Source: Chlamydoabsidia padenii
Taxonomy: Eukaryota > Mucoromycota > Mucoromycetes > Mucorales > Cunninghamellaceae
Reading direction: 5' to 3'
DNA: 64,000 nt
Assembly (NCBI GenBank): GCA_025330725.1
Contig: JAIWND010000062.1
Coordinates: 1-64,000 of the forward strand
Both the position numbers and the translations under genes were made by a program. The notes below the pieces were generated by a model that was not told where the DNA came from, searched no databases, and was given only the letters and a program-made list of their open reading frames with translations. Of the stretch, positions 1 through 9,203 are shown in pieces (the stretch's first letter is position 1; every line of letters starts with the position of its first letter).

Positions 1-977
1 TTGATCAGAGCTTGCGCTTGGTCAGTAACAAATAAGCCAGGTTGCCACTTTCCACCCATATACACAGTGTTTCGTAGTTGTTCCATCACCCAAGTATACG
101 ACACCTCGCATTCTTTCGCCATCCAGGCACCAGCGATTGCAAAGTTGGCCAGTGTTTTGTCGTCGCACCCCACATTGTTCACCCCAACCATGTTGACAAA
201 AGGAAGGCGGAACTGATTGGTCTTGTAAGTAGCGTCCACCACCACCACCTCGTTGAATCGTCTTGCCATATGCATACACTTTTCGTGAGTAAAGAAGAAG
301 CACACAGTACGGTTGACGGAATCCTTTAACCAGCGCACCTCGTATCCATTGGCTTCCAAATAGTTTATAAACCCGCCCATGTCCTTGCATCCAGCGTTAT
401 CCAATCCAGCAAATCGTCGTTGATTCAAGTTAGCGACATCTTTGGCGATCATATTTCCACCATCCCGAGCCATAAGATCCACGATCGCCCTAGGTGGTAT
501 TTTTGCTGACACCATATCCCAAACCTTCGCTTCTTGTTGATCGTCCAGCTTGCGATGCACATGGTAAGTCGCTTGAGATAATGCCATGGGGTGGTTGTGC
601 TCCAGTTCCATCTTTGTTAGCCTAAACTGCTGGGTGTCGTCGCGGCCACGGTAGAAGAAGAAGTTCACAGGACATCCAATCCGGCCAGTTTTACAATTGC
701 GTTTCTTGACAGAGACAGAGGAAACCTTCTTGGTAAGATCAATGATGTCGTCGTCGTGCACTGCGGATTTATTATCTTCGTCGTTTGTTGATTTCCCTTT
801 GCGATACTGACCGTGATGAACACAAGCCAAAGAGAGTTTTCCCAAGTTGTTGTTGCTTGAAGTGGTGCCAGTCGCAAAACCCTGTTGTTTAGCGTATGCC
901 TGAATAAAGGTTCTACAATCATTAATTGTCGAGAATTCCATTCCAAGAGTAGGGAGGAGAGATTGTTTAGAGGACAT
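1..977 (-). CDS. FAR1/MULE transposase, 3' part beyond window
   Basis: One uninterrupted frame runs from ATG at 977 leftwards off the window edge (about 325 codons). The N-terminal half (residues about 15-135) has the FAR1/WRKY-GCM1-like zinc-binding layout: a 'YAKQQGF' helix, a C..H pair around 'LACVHHGQY', then 'GCPV' and a closing 'EHNHPM'. The C-terminal half is a MULE transposase domain with the first catalytic Asp in 'VVVDATYKTN' and a second in 'FVTDQAQALI'. Such proteins excise and insert Mutator-like DNA elements. It lacks the stops and frameshifts of the three MULE copies to its right, so it may be a younger or still functional copy, but the third catalytic residue and any SWIM finger lie outside the window. 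A single-exon domesticated gene is the alternative. Confidence 0.85.
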   Translation of the reverse strand, partial: MSSKQSLLPTLGMEFSTINDCRTFIQAYAKQQGFATGTTSSNNNLGKLSLACVHHGQYRKGKSTNDEDNKSAVHDDDIIDLTKKVSSVSVKKRNCKTGRIGCPVNFFFYRGRDDTQQFRLTKMELEHNHPMALSQATYHVHRKLDDQQEAKVWDMVSAKIPPRAIVDLMARDGGNMIAKDVANLNQRRFAGLDNAGCKDMGGFINYLEANGYEVRWLKDSVNRTVCFFFTHEKCMHMARRFNEVVVVDATYKTNQFRLPFVNMVGVNNVGCDDKTLANFAIAGAWMAKECEVSYTWVMEQLRNTVYMGGKWQPGLFVTDQAQALI

Positions 978-1300
978 GTTGACTATAAGCTTAGTAGATT
1001 GTTAAAAAACGTAATGTTAAAAAGTCGAGTAGTTGGTTAAATGTAAGATAGATCTTTATTGAGTAAAATAATAAGGCTATTTATACTGGTTGGAAGGAGA
1101 TAGTATATAAAAGGATATAAAGGGTATTACCATAAAAAAGAGTAAACTGATGTCTGAAGTGAATTAACAAAATGGAGAAGAAAAGCGAAAGAAATCGGTA
1201 GCGGCATTAAATATGGGAATATTTTCTGGTCCATTCACTACTCACCTGTCACAGGCCCTTCCCACCGGTAATTCAACGTCCGACTTTTCTTAGGTCCTGC
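978..1300. repeat. Promoter-like dispersed repeat upstream of the left MULE gene
   Basis: This stretch shares an ordered set of short blocks with 17190-17480: a TCTTTATT block, GCTATTTATACTG, GAAGGAGATA, a GTGAAT block, AGCGAAAG and a CACCTGT.ACA block. The copies are diverged and indel-rich. It abuts the ATG at 977, so it could hold the transposase promoter, or it could be a decayed LTR or transposon end. I see no exact termini. Confidence 0.45.
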
Positions 1301-2065
1301 GCGAGACGTATTTTAAATTCCGTCTTGTTGTTTAGTCCTGTGGGAGTGGTCCTGCGCGGAGCATTCCCCCTTACCGACTTTACTGAAAAAAAATTTTCGG
1401 CATGAAATAAGTTCGTCCCTAATCATCCTCCTACACTCGCACAGAAAATAATATCAAGAACCAACTTCTTTCCCTCTCCGCCGATCAACTTCAGGCAATT
1501 TTCATGGAATGCGTTGAAGAAGGTACAAATGTTCTGTATAAATCTATCATTTTTAACCATAGTGCATTATTATATTCAGGTGGGGTAGAATTCTCTTCTG
1601 TCGTATTCTAACAGGCATTTAGTAACAATTGTGCTATGTGCTGGAATACTCAGCTCGGATAAAATTATTCTAGAGCAGTCCCTGAGATGTCTGTATAAAA
1701 TACGAGGTTTCAATGTATCTTTTATTATGAGATAAAAGTCAAGAGAGAAAAAAAAGTAACTCTTTGTTATGACATCTGTATATAAAAAAAAAATTCATCT
1801 TCGGCTGAGCCTAATTTCATTGGCTCTGCCTCATCTTCATCTTGTACCTGCATTTCTGAGTTTATAATCAAGTTATAGATGTGCAATACAAAAAAAAATA
1901 AAAAAACCTGCCTTGTTTGCTTATAGATCAAACAAGACAATAAAAACAATAAAAAAGTAAAGTAAAGATAAATGCCGGATACGACAAATCCAAAGGTGGG
2001 ATGTACTATGAAAGATTAAAGAAAAATAAGACAACAGGCAAGAACCATACATACTCTGTTTCTTT
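1301..2065. other. Non-coding, repeat-derived stretch
   Basis: No convincing gene. It contains the 84-bp LTR-like fragment at 1599-1682 (listed separately) and AT-rich filler with A-runs. Open frames here are short and show no recognisable domain. Confidence 0.5.
1599..1682 (+). repeat. 5' fragment of the 230-bp LTR-like repeat
   Basis: The first roughly 84 bases match the start of the repeat at 2268-2497, beginning TGTCGTATTCTAACAGG and running to the shared GAGCAGTCCCT. Similarity then stops abruptly, so this is a truncated copy. Confidence 0.75.
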
Positions 2066-2720
2066 TGATTACCTGATACAAACAAGGGAAGTGACTTGAC
2101 CAAACCGAAAGAGACCATGACTTGAAAGAGTTAAATAGTATCTGTTTCTTCAACGAGTTCCCACTTCGAATTAACAATGATACTACCAACTCTTTCTTGT
2201 CAACAAAGGAGGGGACTTGATCCAAAGATGAGCTGCATTATAAAAGATTAAGGAAAAAAAATGTCATTGTCGTATTCTAACAGGCATTTAGTAACAATTG
2301 TGCTACATGCTGGAATACTCAGCTCGGATAAAATTATTCTAGAGCAGTCCCTCTGCGTGCAGCCCTGTTGTTATATCCGGGGAGTAGTTTTTGTATTACT
2401 GTTTTCTTCTCTCTCTCATTTTTATCTAATAAACTTGACCCACACCTTTGACTCAGTATTCATACAGTCTTTATTTATATAAACCACCACTACAACACTT
2501 TTGATTACCTGGTTCAAACAAGGGCTAGATTTATATACTAATGAATATGTCATGACGAAAAGAGTTGATTAGTATATCTGTTGCATCAACGAGTTCCCGC
2601 TCTGAATAGATAACGGTCAGTACCAAGTTTTTCTTCTTCATGAGGTTTTGATTGGTTTGATGCACCAGATTTACCTGATTCCAAGAGCGGTGATGCATTA
2701 TGATTAGTTAAAGTTCAAGG
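2066..2720. repeat. Diverged direct duplication interrupted by an LTR-like repeat
   Basis: 2066-2260 and about 2503-2710 share blocks in the same order: TTTTGATTACCTG followed by CAAACAAGGG, 'AAAGAGTT.A.TAGTAT', 'ATCTGTT.C.TCAACGAGTTCCC' and a terminal 'TGCATTAT...GATTA'. The 230-bp repeat at 2268-2497 sits between the two arms. No coding role is visible. Confidence 0.5.
2268..2497 (+). repeat. Solo-LTR-like repeat, 230 bp, TG...CA
   Basis: It starts TGTCGTATTC and ends CACTACAACA, the TG...CA ends expected of an LTR. A copy of identical length lies in reverse orientation at 30736-30965, with only scattered mismatches. It contains TAATAAAC about 40 bp before its end. The five flanking bases (GTCAT and CTTTT) do not match, so this copy has lost its target duplication or arose by recombination. 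Confidence 0.75.
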
Positions 2721-2934
2721 GTAAATCTTGATACACGGACTTTTTCAGTTGCCGATAGAAATTATCAAAGAGTGTGACGTAGACAAATAAAAAGTGAAAA
2801 AGTGAAACGTCATACTTTTGCTAAGAGTCCGTGCTCGGAAAATGGGGGGAGCAGACAGCAAAAAAAAGTTGAGGGGTAGAAAAAATCAGGAACGAAATTC
2901 CTTTTGCTCACTGATACATATTTACTGCCGTAAA

Positions 2935-4501
2935 ATGTTCTCTCAATCTAAAAGTGTTCGCGATGCTATGTACGCTGAATTTAATTTGCATTTTGGATTG
3001 AAAAAACGATTCGAAACTCGTGAGGAATTAGATCAAACGATTTTGTCTTTTGGGAAAATTTCAACGTTGTCTTCTCCATTGTGAGTTCCCACCCCAAAAG
3101 AGGAGAATTCTTGTACAATTGCAAACATGGTGGTGTCAAGCGTGAAGTTTTGCGAAAAGAAGAAGGAGAAGAAGAAGTGGAAACTACTGATCTCACTGCT
3201 AATGGAGACACGGACGATAAAAAGGATGACAAACCGAGCGGACGAAGACAGTACAGGAAAAGCACGCAAAAGTTCCAGTGCCCTGCTTCCATCAAGCTTT
3301 TCAACTTGAAGGTTACGGGAAATCAGATGAAGCATAATCATCCAATCTCAAACACTATCACGACGTATGCTATACATCGAAAGCAAGGCCCTGAAATTAT
3401 GGAACGAATCTACACCATTTTGGCAGGTGGCCACAGAGATCCAGTGTCTAGTGTCATGGAGGTAGATATATATAAAAACTAATGTGGCCATTTGTAAGCT
3501 CAAATGGCTTTATTTTTGTTATTCTAGACCCTTAAAGCTTTGAATATCACTAACATCATCAAGAAGGACATTCAAAACATCCAGACCATGTTCTTAAAAG
3601 ACGAGGGTGGCAAAGAAATGTACTCCTTGATTACTTTTTTGGGAAATTTGGGCTATGTTGTCCGAATCCAAGTCAAGAAAAACCAAGAAATAACAGGGAT
3701 GTTTTTTATTCAAGAGGATGCTATTAAGGAAGCAAGACTTTGGCCTGAAGCCCTAAGCATTGACGCAACCTATAAGACAAACGCTCATAAAATGTCTTTG
3801 GTAAACATTGTTGGGACCAGCAACACTTCCTCAGTCAAAGGCGGTAATAAGCTTCAAACGTTTGCTGTTGCTGCTGCTTTCATCAATTCGGAAACTGAAG
3901 TGGCTTACACATGGATTTTGGAAGAATTGAGGGAAGCTGTTTGGCCTACTGGTACCAATTTTCGAAAACCTTCTGTTATCGTCACTGATAATGAAAAAGC
4001 ACTGCGAAATGCTATTGAAAAAGTGTTTCCAGAAAGCCAGCATCTTCTCTGCTCATGGCACTTGTGGAATACAATGGAGACCAAGTTGCCTATTGGAACG
4101 ATCAGTGGTGATGAGTACAACTTGCGTCGAACAGAGGCTGAAGTGGAGTTTAAGAAGGCCTTGTCAAGCAACGATGAACGTGCGTTCCAAGAAGCAGTTT
4201 TAAATTTTGAACAAATTGCCAGTACTCCTGGTTATTTTAAGAACAATGGTGCAACTGCATTGACCTACCTTAGAGACGTGTAAGAGACTATTTTTTTTTG
4301 CGCACAGTTTTTTAATTTGATGAAATCTTTTTTGATTTTAGATTGATGAAGGAAGATGAGCTGAAGCGTTGGGCTGGGTTGTACGCAAAACAACATGCAC
4401 ATATGGGGAACAGAACTTCCAGCAGAGCAGAAAGCTTTCATTCTGCATTGAAAAGAGCTCTTGGAAACCAGTCTGCTTCGAGGTTGGGACTTACTGCAAA
4501 A
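2935..4501 (+). pseudogene. FAR1/MULE transposase, frameshifted and 3'-truncated
   Basis: A second FAR1/MULE protein. Start ATG 2935. The N-terminal part breaks at an A-run near 3055-3058: frame one ends '...TILSFGKISTLSSPL', while homology continues one frame over as 'NFNVVFSIVSSHPKRGEF', as if one A is missing. A zinc-binding region follows ('YNCKHGGVKRE', 'QCPASIKL', 'MKHNHPI'). Intron 3462-3527 (66 nt) joins in frame to the MULE domain with 'SIDATYKTN', 'VIVTDNEKAL' and 'LLCSWHLW'. A second intron, 4280-4341, leads to the last exon. Coding similarity stops at 4501, exactly where the TIR of the neighbouring element starts, so the C-terminus is lost. A sequencing error could explain the A-run frameshift, but not the truncation. 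Confidence 0.85.
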
Positions 4502-4645
4502 CATCCCCGTATTTCGATGTCTTGGATGAATTATTAACCGATTATTTGGATATCTTTAGTCTGCCCCCCATAAATTTCAATCCCAGTTCCTTTTCTTCAC
4601 GACAAATAAACTTTCTTTATTTCCCCTTTTCTTTTTCTATCTTTT
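4502..4645 (+). repeat. Left terminal inverted repeat of the MULE element
   Basis: Pairs with about 7035-7182 in inverted orientation. The outermost 50 bases are identical; differences inside include the length of a C-run (6 versus 10). Confidence 0.85.
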
Positions 4646-4725
4646 TTCCTTCTGTTGATACTGTTTTTATTAAAAAATATAAAATTAAAATATAAAAAGT
4701 CATGGTGATAAATCACAGTAGGTTG

Positions 4726-6856
4726 CTATTGACGCTGGGTTCTTAATGTGCGGAAGTGGTTGGGACGGCGGCTGATCATTCTCATAAAAAACTGATGGGC
4801 TTGCTCCATAGCTTGAGTTCCTTCTTCGAGTTCCTCTTCTGTCAAACTATCTTGAAGTGCAACAAAATCTTGACGGGAGTGGTAAAATGTTGTGAAAAAA
4901 TCATTTGTCGTGTTAACAAAGTCTTGTGCCCTAATTCTTCGCCTTATATCGACATCTTCATCATCAACTTCTTCAACATCGCTGTTTTCTTCACTACCGC
5001 CTTCACCTTCTTCATCTTCAGTGTCATCTTCACCTTCTTGTTCTTGATCTTCTTCACCTTCTTCAGTAACGAACAAATTGATCGGAACAGTTAGTGCCGA
5101 AGGGATGTACAAAGGAATAGTTTTTTTCACCCGGTGGACCATATACATATGCTTGCAAGGGCTTAATCTGTGTTTGTAATCCAAACAAGTGCAATTGTGG
5201 ATCTAACTATCGATTATATGGACGGTATACATCACATTGCTCGACGCTCCTGATTTGACTTTATATGTGTTACCACTCGGATCTTCTTCGTCGCAAACAA
5301 CAACCTGGTGCAAAATATCCTCAGATATTAAATCGGCACGAGCAGAGCGGATAGCCAGTTCACGGTGGAAGGGACCCACCCTGCCAACCTGTCTTGAAAT
5401 TCGTTCAAGTTGGGTGTGATGATAAAATTCTACGTCTGAAATAAGGATAAGCGCCAACCGATCCATCCTCTGATTTTGTTCGTTGCTATGATATGCCTTG
5501 CTCCATGCTTTCAGATTATCAGGGTAACGTATGCTGTTGAGCCAGTCCCTTTTAAAATAGCTGACGAAGCGATGTTGTTGTTGATGTTCTCGCAATAAAG
5601 ATGCCACTGCCTGATCGAATAGGTTTTTGTCCGTCATGCGAATGATTGATCGCAACTGGTCTTCCATGTGTTTACGATATCTTTTCTGATCGGCTGTCGA
5701 GGTATTGACCAACTCGACTTTGTCTGATAGCTGATTTTGCCAGGCACGGATGGCATGGAAAGAGCAGTACCGGATATCGGTGTCAGGAAAGGCGCTTTGT
5801 ATTGCTGATGATTCTGCGGGACAGATATCGATCGTGATCTGGGCAGGTTTCATTCCAGAGACATCCCGTAAAAATTGAAGCCATTTAATAAGAGGCGTAC
5901 TTCCTTGATCATTGGTTAGAAGATATGCCACAGGGTATCCGAGTTCAGTATGTAAATGTCTTACAACCAACGTATACAAAACGATACGAATGTCTTTGAC
6001 AAGCTTGTATGTTGCATCCATGGAGTATGGAAGAATGTTGTTTGCCATAGCATCGTATTGGGCAGGCTATTGGAAACCTTTTGCAAATTTGTTTAGACTG
6101 GGCCCATACTCATGCATATTTCCTATAAAAATTTTATTCTTCAAGCGAAGTTCCTCCATCCACTTGTCGAAAGAAACATGGTCATCGTCGTCCTTTTTGT
6201 ACGCCGAGGTACTTTTTTGACGAAGCAAATTGTAAACATCTTCGTAGTGTGGTCGGCGGTAGCGAGCCTCGGCCGGCTCCATCTGATGTAGCATGTCATC
6301 TAACACTGATCTGACATCGCGGGTATATGTTAGTCTTTGATCAAGCGTTTTTATCACGTCAGAAGATAAGCTGACATTGCGGATATCCTTATCACTACCA
6401 GGAACATGGTCCTGGGAATGATTTTTTTCCATAGTGATTTTCACTATCCCTGGACTATTAGTGAAGCACCTCACCTTTATTAATCCTTGACACCCAATTT
6501 TTTTTGGTTGGTTTTTGGTGGAGCCGGACCGTTTTCTTGGAGTCATACTTGCCAGATCGGTGGCATTTGAAGGCTTGACTAAAGATAATGCTTCTGTTGC
6601 TTTGTCTTTGCACTATCTCTGGAGTGAGAGGTGCTGGATCACCTTGATAGATTTTCAGGCTATCGTTTGGCTGGCCTGTGTGATTGATGATCTTACCCGG
6701 TATCCAATGGCAAGCGCACAGCTCTTTCAATTTGGCCATGCATGCTGTCCAACAATCGCGCCGCACATAAATGGGCTGCGTGATTATCATAACACTTCGG
6801 GTTTGTGAGGGAGCCAGTCCTTCGTTAATACTTGTTGGATCGTGAATGTGAATCAT
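4726..6856 (-). pseudogene. MULE transposase with SWIM zinc finger; two stops and a frameshift
   Basis: Reading from ATG 6856: an N-terminal region with a zinc-binding block ('FKCHRSGKY', then 'KKIGCQGLIKVRCF' and 'HSQDH'), a DDE MULE core ('SMDATYKL', 'ITIDICPAESSA', 'YCSFHAIRAW'), a SWIM finger ('CTCLDYKH...CKHMYMVH') and an acidic tail rich in Glu/Asp. Three lesions break it: a frameshift near 6543 just after 'CHRSGKYD', an in-frame TAG at 6067-6069 ('GFQ*PAQYDA') and an in-frame TAG at 5203-5205 just before the SWIM finger. Everything else stays in one frame, so decay looks recent. It should not give a functional transposase, although an active relative could mobilise the element through its TIRs. 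Confidence 0.85.
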
Positions 6857-7034
6857 TTTTATTGTCAATAATAATTGTTGTAAATGATGATGGGTGACTA
6901 TATTAAAAAAAAAAAAAAGACATCTATAGTTATGTTATTACATTCATCCAAGCCGAAGCTTACATACCTATTTTTTTTTTTTTGTTTTAAAGCGATGCCT
7001 ACATGTCTAAACCGAATAAAGAACAAATAGCAGA

Positions 7035-7182
7035 AACAAACAAAAAAGAAAAGGGGAAAAAAAGAAAGTTATATTTGTCGTGAAGAAAAGGAACTGGGAT
7101 TGAAGTTTATGGGGGGGGGGCAGACTTAAGACATCCAAATAATCGGTTAATAATTCATCCAAGACATCGAAATACGGGGATG
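7035..7182 (-). repeat. Right terminal inverted repeat of the MULE element
   Basis: Reverse complement of the left TIR. Its outer edge at 7182 abuts the truncated MULE gene that continues to 8371. The 10-G run at 7111-7120 is the expanded form of a 6-C run in the left copy. Confidence 0.85.
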
Positions 7183-8371
7183 CGAAGCTGAGGTCTCGTC
7201 AATTCGACGGTTAGTATTAAATGTTTGATCAACGTGATATTCAACAACTGAATCGGATTGAACACACAAGTCAAAAAACGGGGTAGTAAAGCCGAATCCC
7301 TTCCATGTAGGTGTTACTTCCCCAATCAACTAAACAAACATTTATACAGTCCGGCAAATCAATAATTCAATAAGTCAATAAATCATTACATTTATTCAAT
7401 AATACCACCACCACAATCTAAACTAACATAGCTATACTAATAGTACAATCACCGTAGAGACCACACCATAGTCAGAAGCACAACCGCAGAGGAGACCAAC
7501 TAAAAAGCTGACACACCCTACAAATGCAAGAAGACACTATCTGTAGCACCCCCATCCCATCCCTCTTTTTTTCTCTTACCTGGCCGAATCCATCTTGAGC
7601 ATAGTTGTCCACGAGCATCCGAGAGGAGATAAATTGATCATCATCAAGGTGGAAGTGTTGTTGAATAGATCGAAGATGCCAAAAGTACACTTAAGCCCTT
7701 GTTACTTCCGCACCAAAGTTACTTTGTACCAATCGATACATACCAGCGGAGGTGGTATTTCCATTATTATCCGCAATGAATTGTCGTACTTCCATAAAAG
7801 TCTGAGGCCGCCGGTGTTCTTCATGGAAAGAGTGAGGTACATTATGATTCACTGTTAAAGACACCCACCTCTGATTGCGATAAAGAGTCCTAGTGATTTC
7901 ATCGCCACAGTCGTAGGCCACCATCCTGTCGCAGATTCGCTTGGCCTGCTCGTCAGGAACTTGTCTGTTGACATCGGTACGATGGGCACACCATCCATAA
8001 AAAGCAATAAATGACCGCTTTTTGGGATTAGCGACGCTTTTCCTGCTGTATCAATAACCGCCAGTATATTCCACCTTGTTGAAGATGGAGGCGATGATCT
8101 CCTCGTCGGTAGCTTCGAGAAGAGAGTCATCCAAGTAAATATTGCCATCGAAGCAAATATTACTGCCTTCGTCAGGCTGATCAATAAAATCGTCATTGAG
8201 TTCATCAAGAGTGACCATGAGTTCGCACCTGGGAGCAGTAGGGGTAGGAATGCGGCGAGTTGAGCAAGTCTTGTAATCAATTCGTCTTCCGGCAAAATAA
8301 GAGGGATCCTTTAAACATTTGCAGTTGGAGCATTTTCTAAAATCATTAGATGATGGAGGTTGTTCAGACAT
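7183..8371 (-). pseudogene. Third MULE-type transposase fragment, cut by the TIR element
   Basis: Starts at ATG 8371 with a zinc-knuckle-like 'KCSNCKCLKDPSYF', then an acidic region ('DELNDDFID') and 'TLYRNQRW...'. The frame continues to a clean intron 7330-7579 (250 nt, donor GTAAGAG, acceptor TTTAG) and on to 'VVEYHVDQTFNTNRR', which carries the Asp of a DDE core. It ends at 7183 where the neighbouring TIR begins. Two stops interrupt it: TGA at 8051-8053 ('EYTGGY*YSRK') and TAA at 7691-7693 ('EVTRA*VYFWH'). Both fit C-to-T changes of CGA and CAA. This is a different subfamily from the other MULEs in the window. It is not functional. Confidence 0.75.
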
Positions 8372-8701
8372 ATTAACTTGTTAAAAATAAAAAGAGAGAA
8401 GAAGAATAAAAATAAAAATAAAAAGCGGGAAGAAAAGAGAAAACAAAAAACGGGCAAAATTTTGCACCTAAAAACCCCCACTTCAACCCCCGCATCTTTT
8501 TTTTTTTTCTGGGAGGCTATGGCTGTTTCAAATGGCATAACATATTGTAAAGGAGCTTTTTTTTTTTTGCGTATTCACCAAGCCACAGACCTTGACGGAC
8601 CAACCAGAAAGTTTAAAAATAGGTCTTTTTGCTTGATAAAGAAAGAACAAGTGTAGTGGGCTATTTTCAAAGCCCTAAAAGACAAAGTAGGTGGCTACGC
8701 A

Positions 8702-8740
<39 letters not shown>

Positions 8741-9181
8741 CTGAGAAGAGAGAGAAAGACATTTCACCATAAACAGAATGGTAATTCGTAAAGAGCAAAA
8801 GACTGGGCTGAACACATCTGTTGATTGGCTGTAAGTGTGGTGTTTCTTAAAAACTCCGACATTTTTTCTCAATTGTTTCCCCTTCTCTACTGTTTTCTTT
8901 TCATCCTTCACTTCTCCTCATTCAATACTTTATTTGGTCTATAAATACACTTCTGCAAGGCACATTGTATTCATAGACATTCATACATAAACATACAATA
9001 CACATTCACAAACACTCTCACTCAAATAAGAGGGTCATTGTCGAACTTTTTTATAACACCTTTATCACACTTTTTTTTTTCCTGCATCATCATCTTTGAC
9101 ACCCTCGTTATACCAAGCTTCCTTTTCGTCATTCTATAGATTTCCTTGACCCCTTACCCATTTACTTATGACTTATCAGCC
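8372..9181. other. Intergenic, with a long T-tract
   Basis: No gene recognised. It holds a T-tract of about 37 nt (8704-8740) and pyrimidine-rich sequence leading to the SH3 gene. 'TATAAATACAC' at about 8940 and CA-rich sequence after it look like a promoter and 5' leader for the gene starting near 9182. Confidence 0.45.
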
Positions 9182-9203
9182 ATGTCACAACTACAACAAC
9201 TAG
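9168..9203 (+). promoter_or_regulatory. Possible upstream ORF overlapping the SH3 gene start
   Basis: ATG 9168 opens an 11-codon frame ending at TAG 9201-9203. It overlaps ATG 9182 in another frame but ends before ATG 9293. If included in the mRNA it would disfavour 9182 and allow re-initiation at 9293, the start that best exposes the signal peptide. Confidence 0.4.

Larger units (their letters stand above)
4502..7182. mobile_element. MULE-type DNA transposon with about 145-bp terminal inverted repeats
   Basis: The left end (4502 to about 4645) and the reverse complement of the right end (about 7035-7182) agree for about 145 bases with few differences, starting CATCCCCGTATTTCGATGTC. They enclose a MULE transposase pseudogene on the minus strand. 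Left flank (...GCAAAA) and right flank (CGAAGC...) show no target duplication, and each flank is a different truncated MULE gene. This fits recombination between copies or a later deletion better than a single clean insertion. Confidence 0.8.

Noticed and set aside
22..390. Minus-strand Arg/Gly-rich frame
   Set aside because: A shadow of the FAR1/MULE frame that covers the same bases and carries real domain motifs.
5203..6069. Reassigned TAG codon as an explanation for the two in-frame TAGs in the MULE gene
   Set aside because: Host genes here use TAG as a normal stop (for example MPC1, NDC80, CAF-1), so pseudogene decay is the simpler reading.
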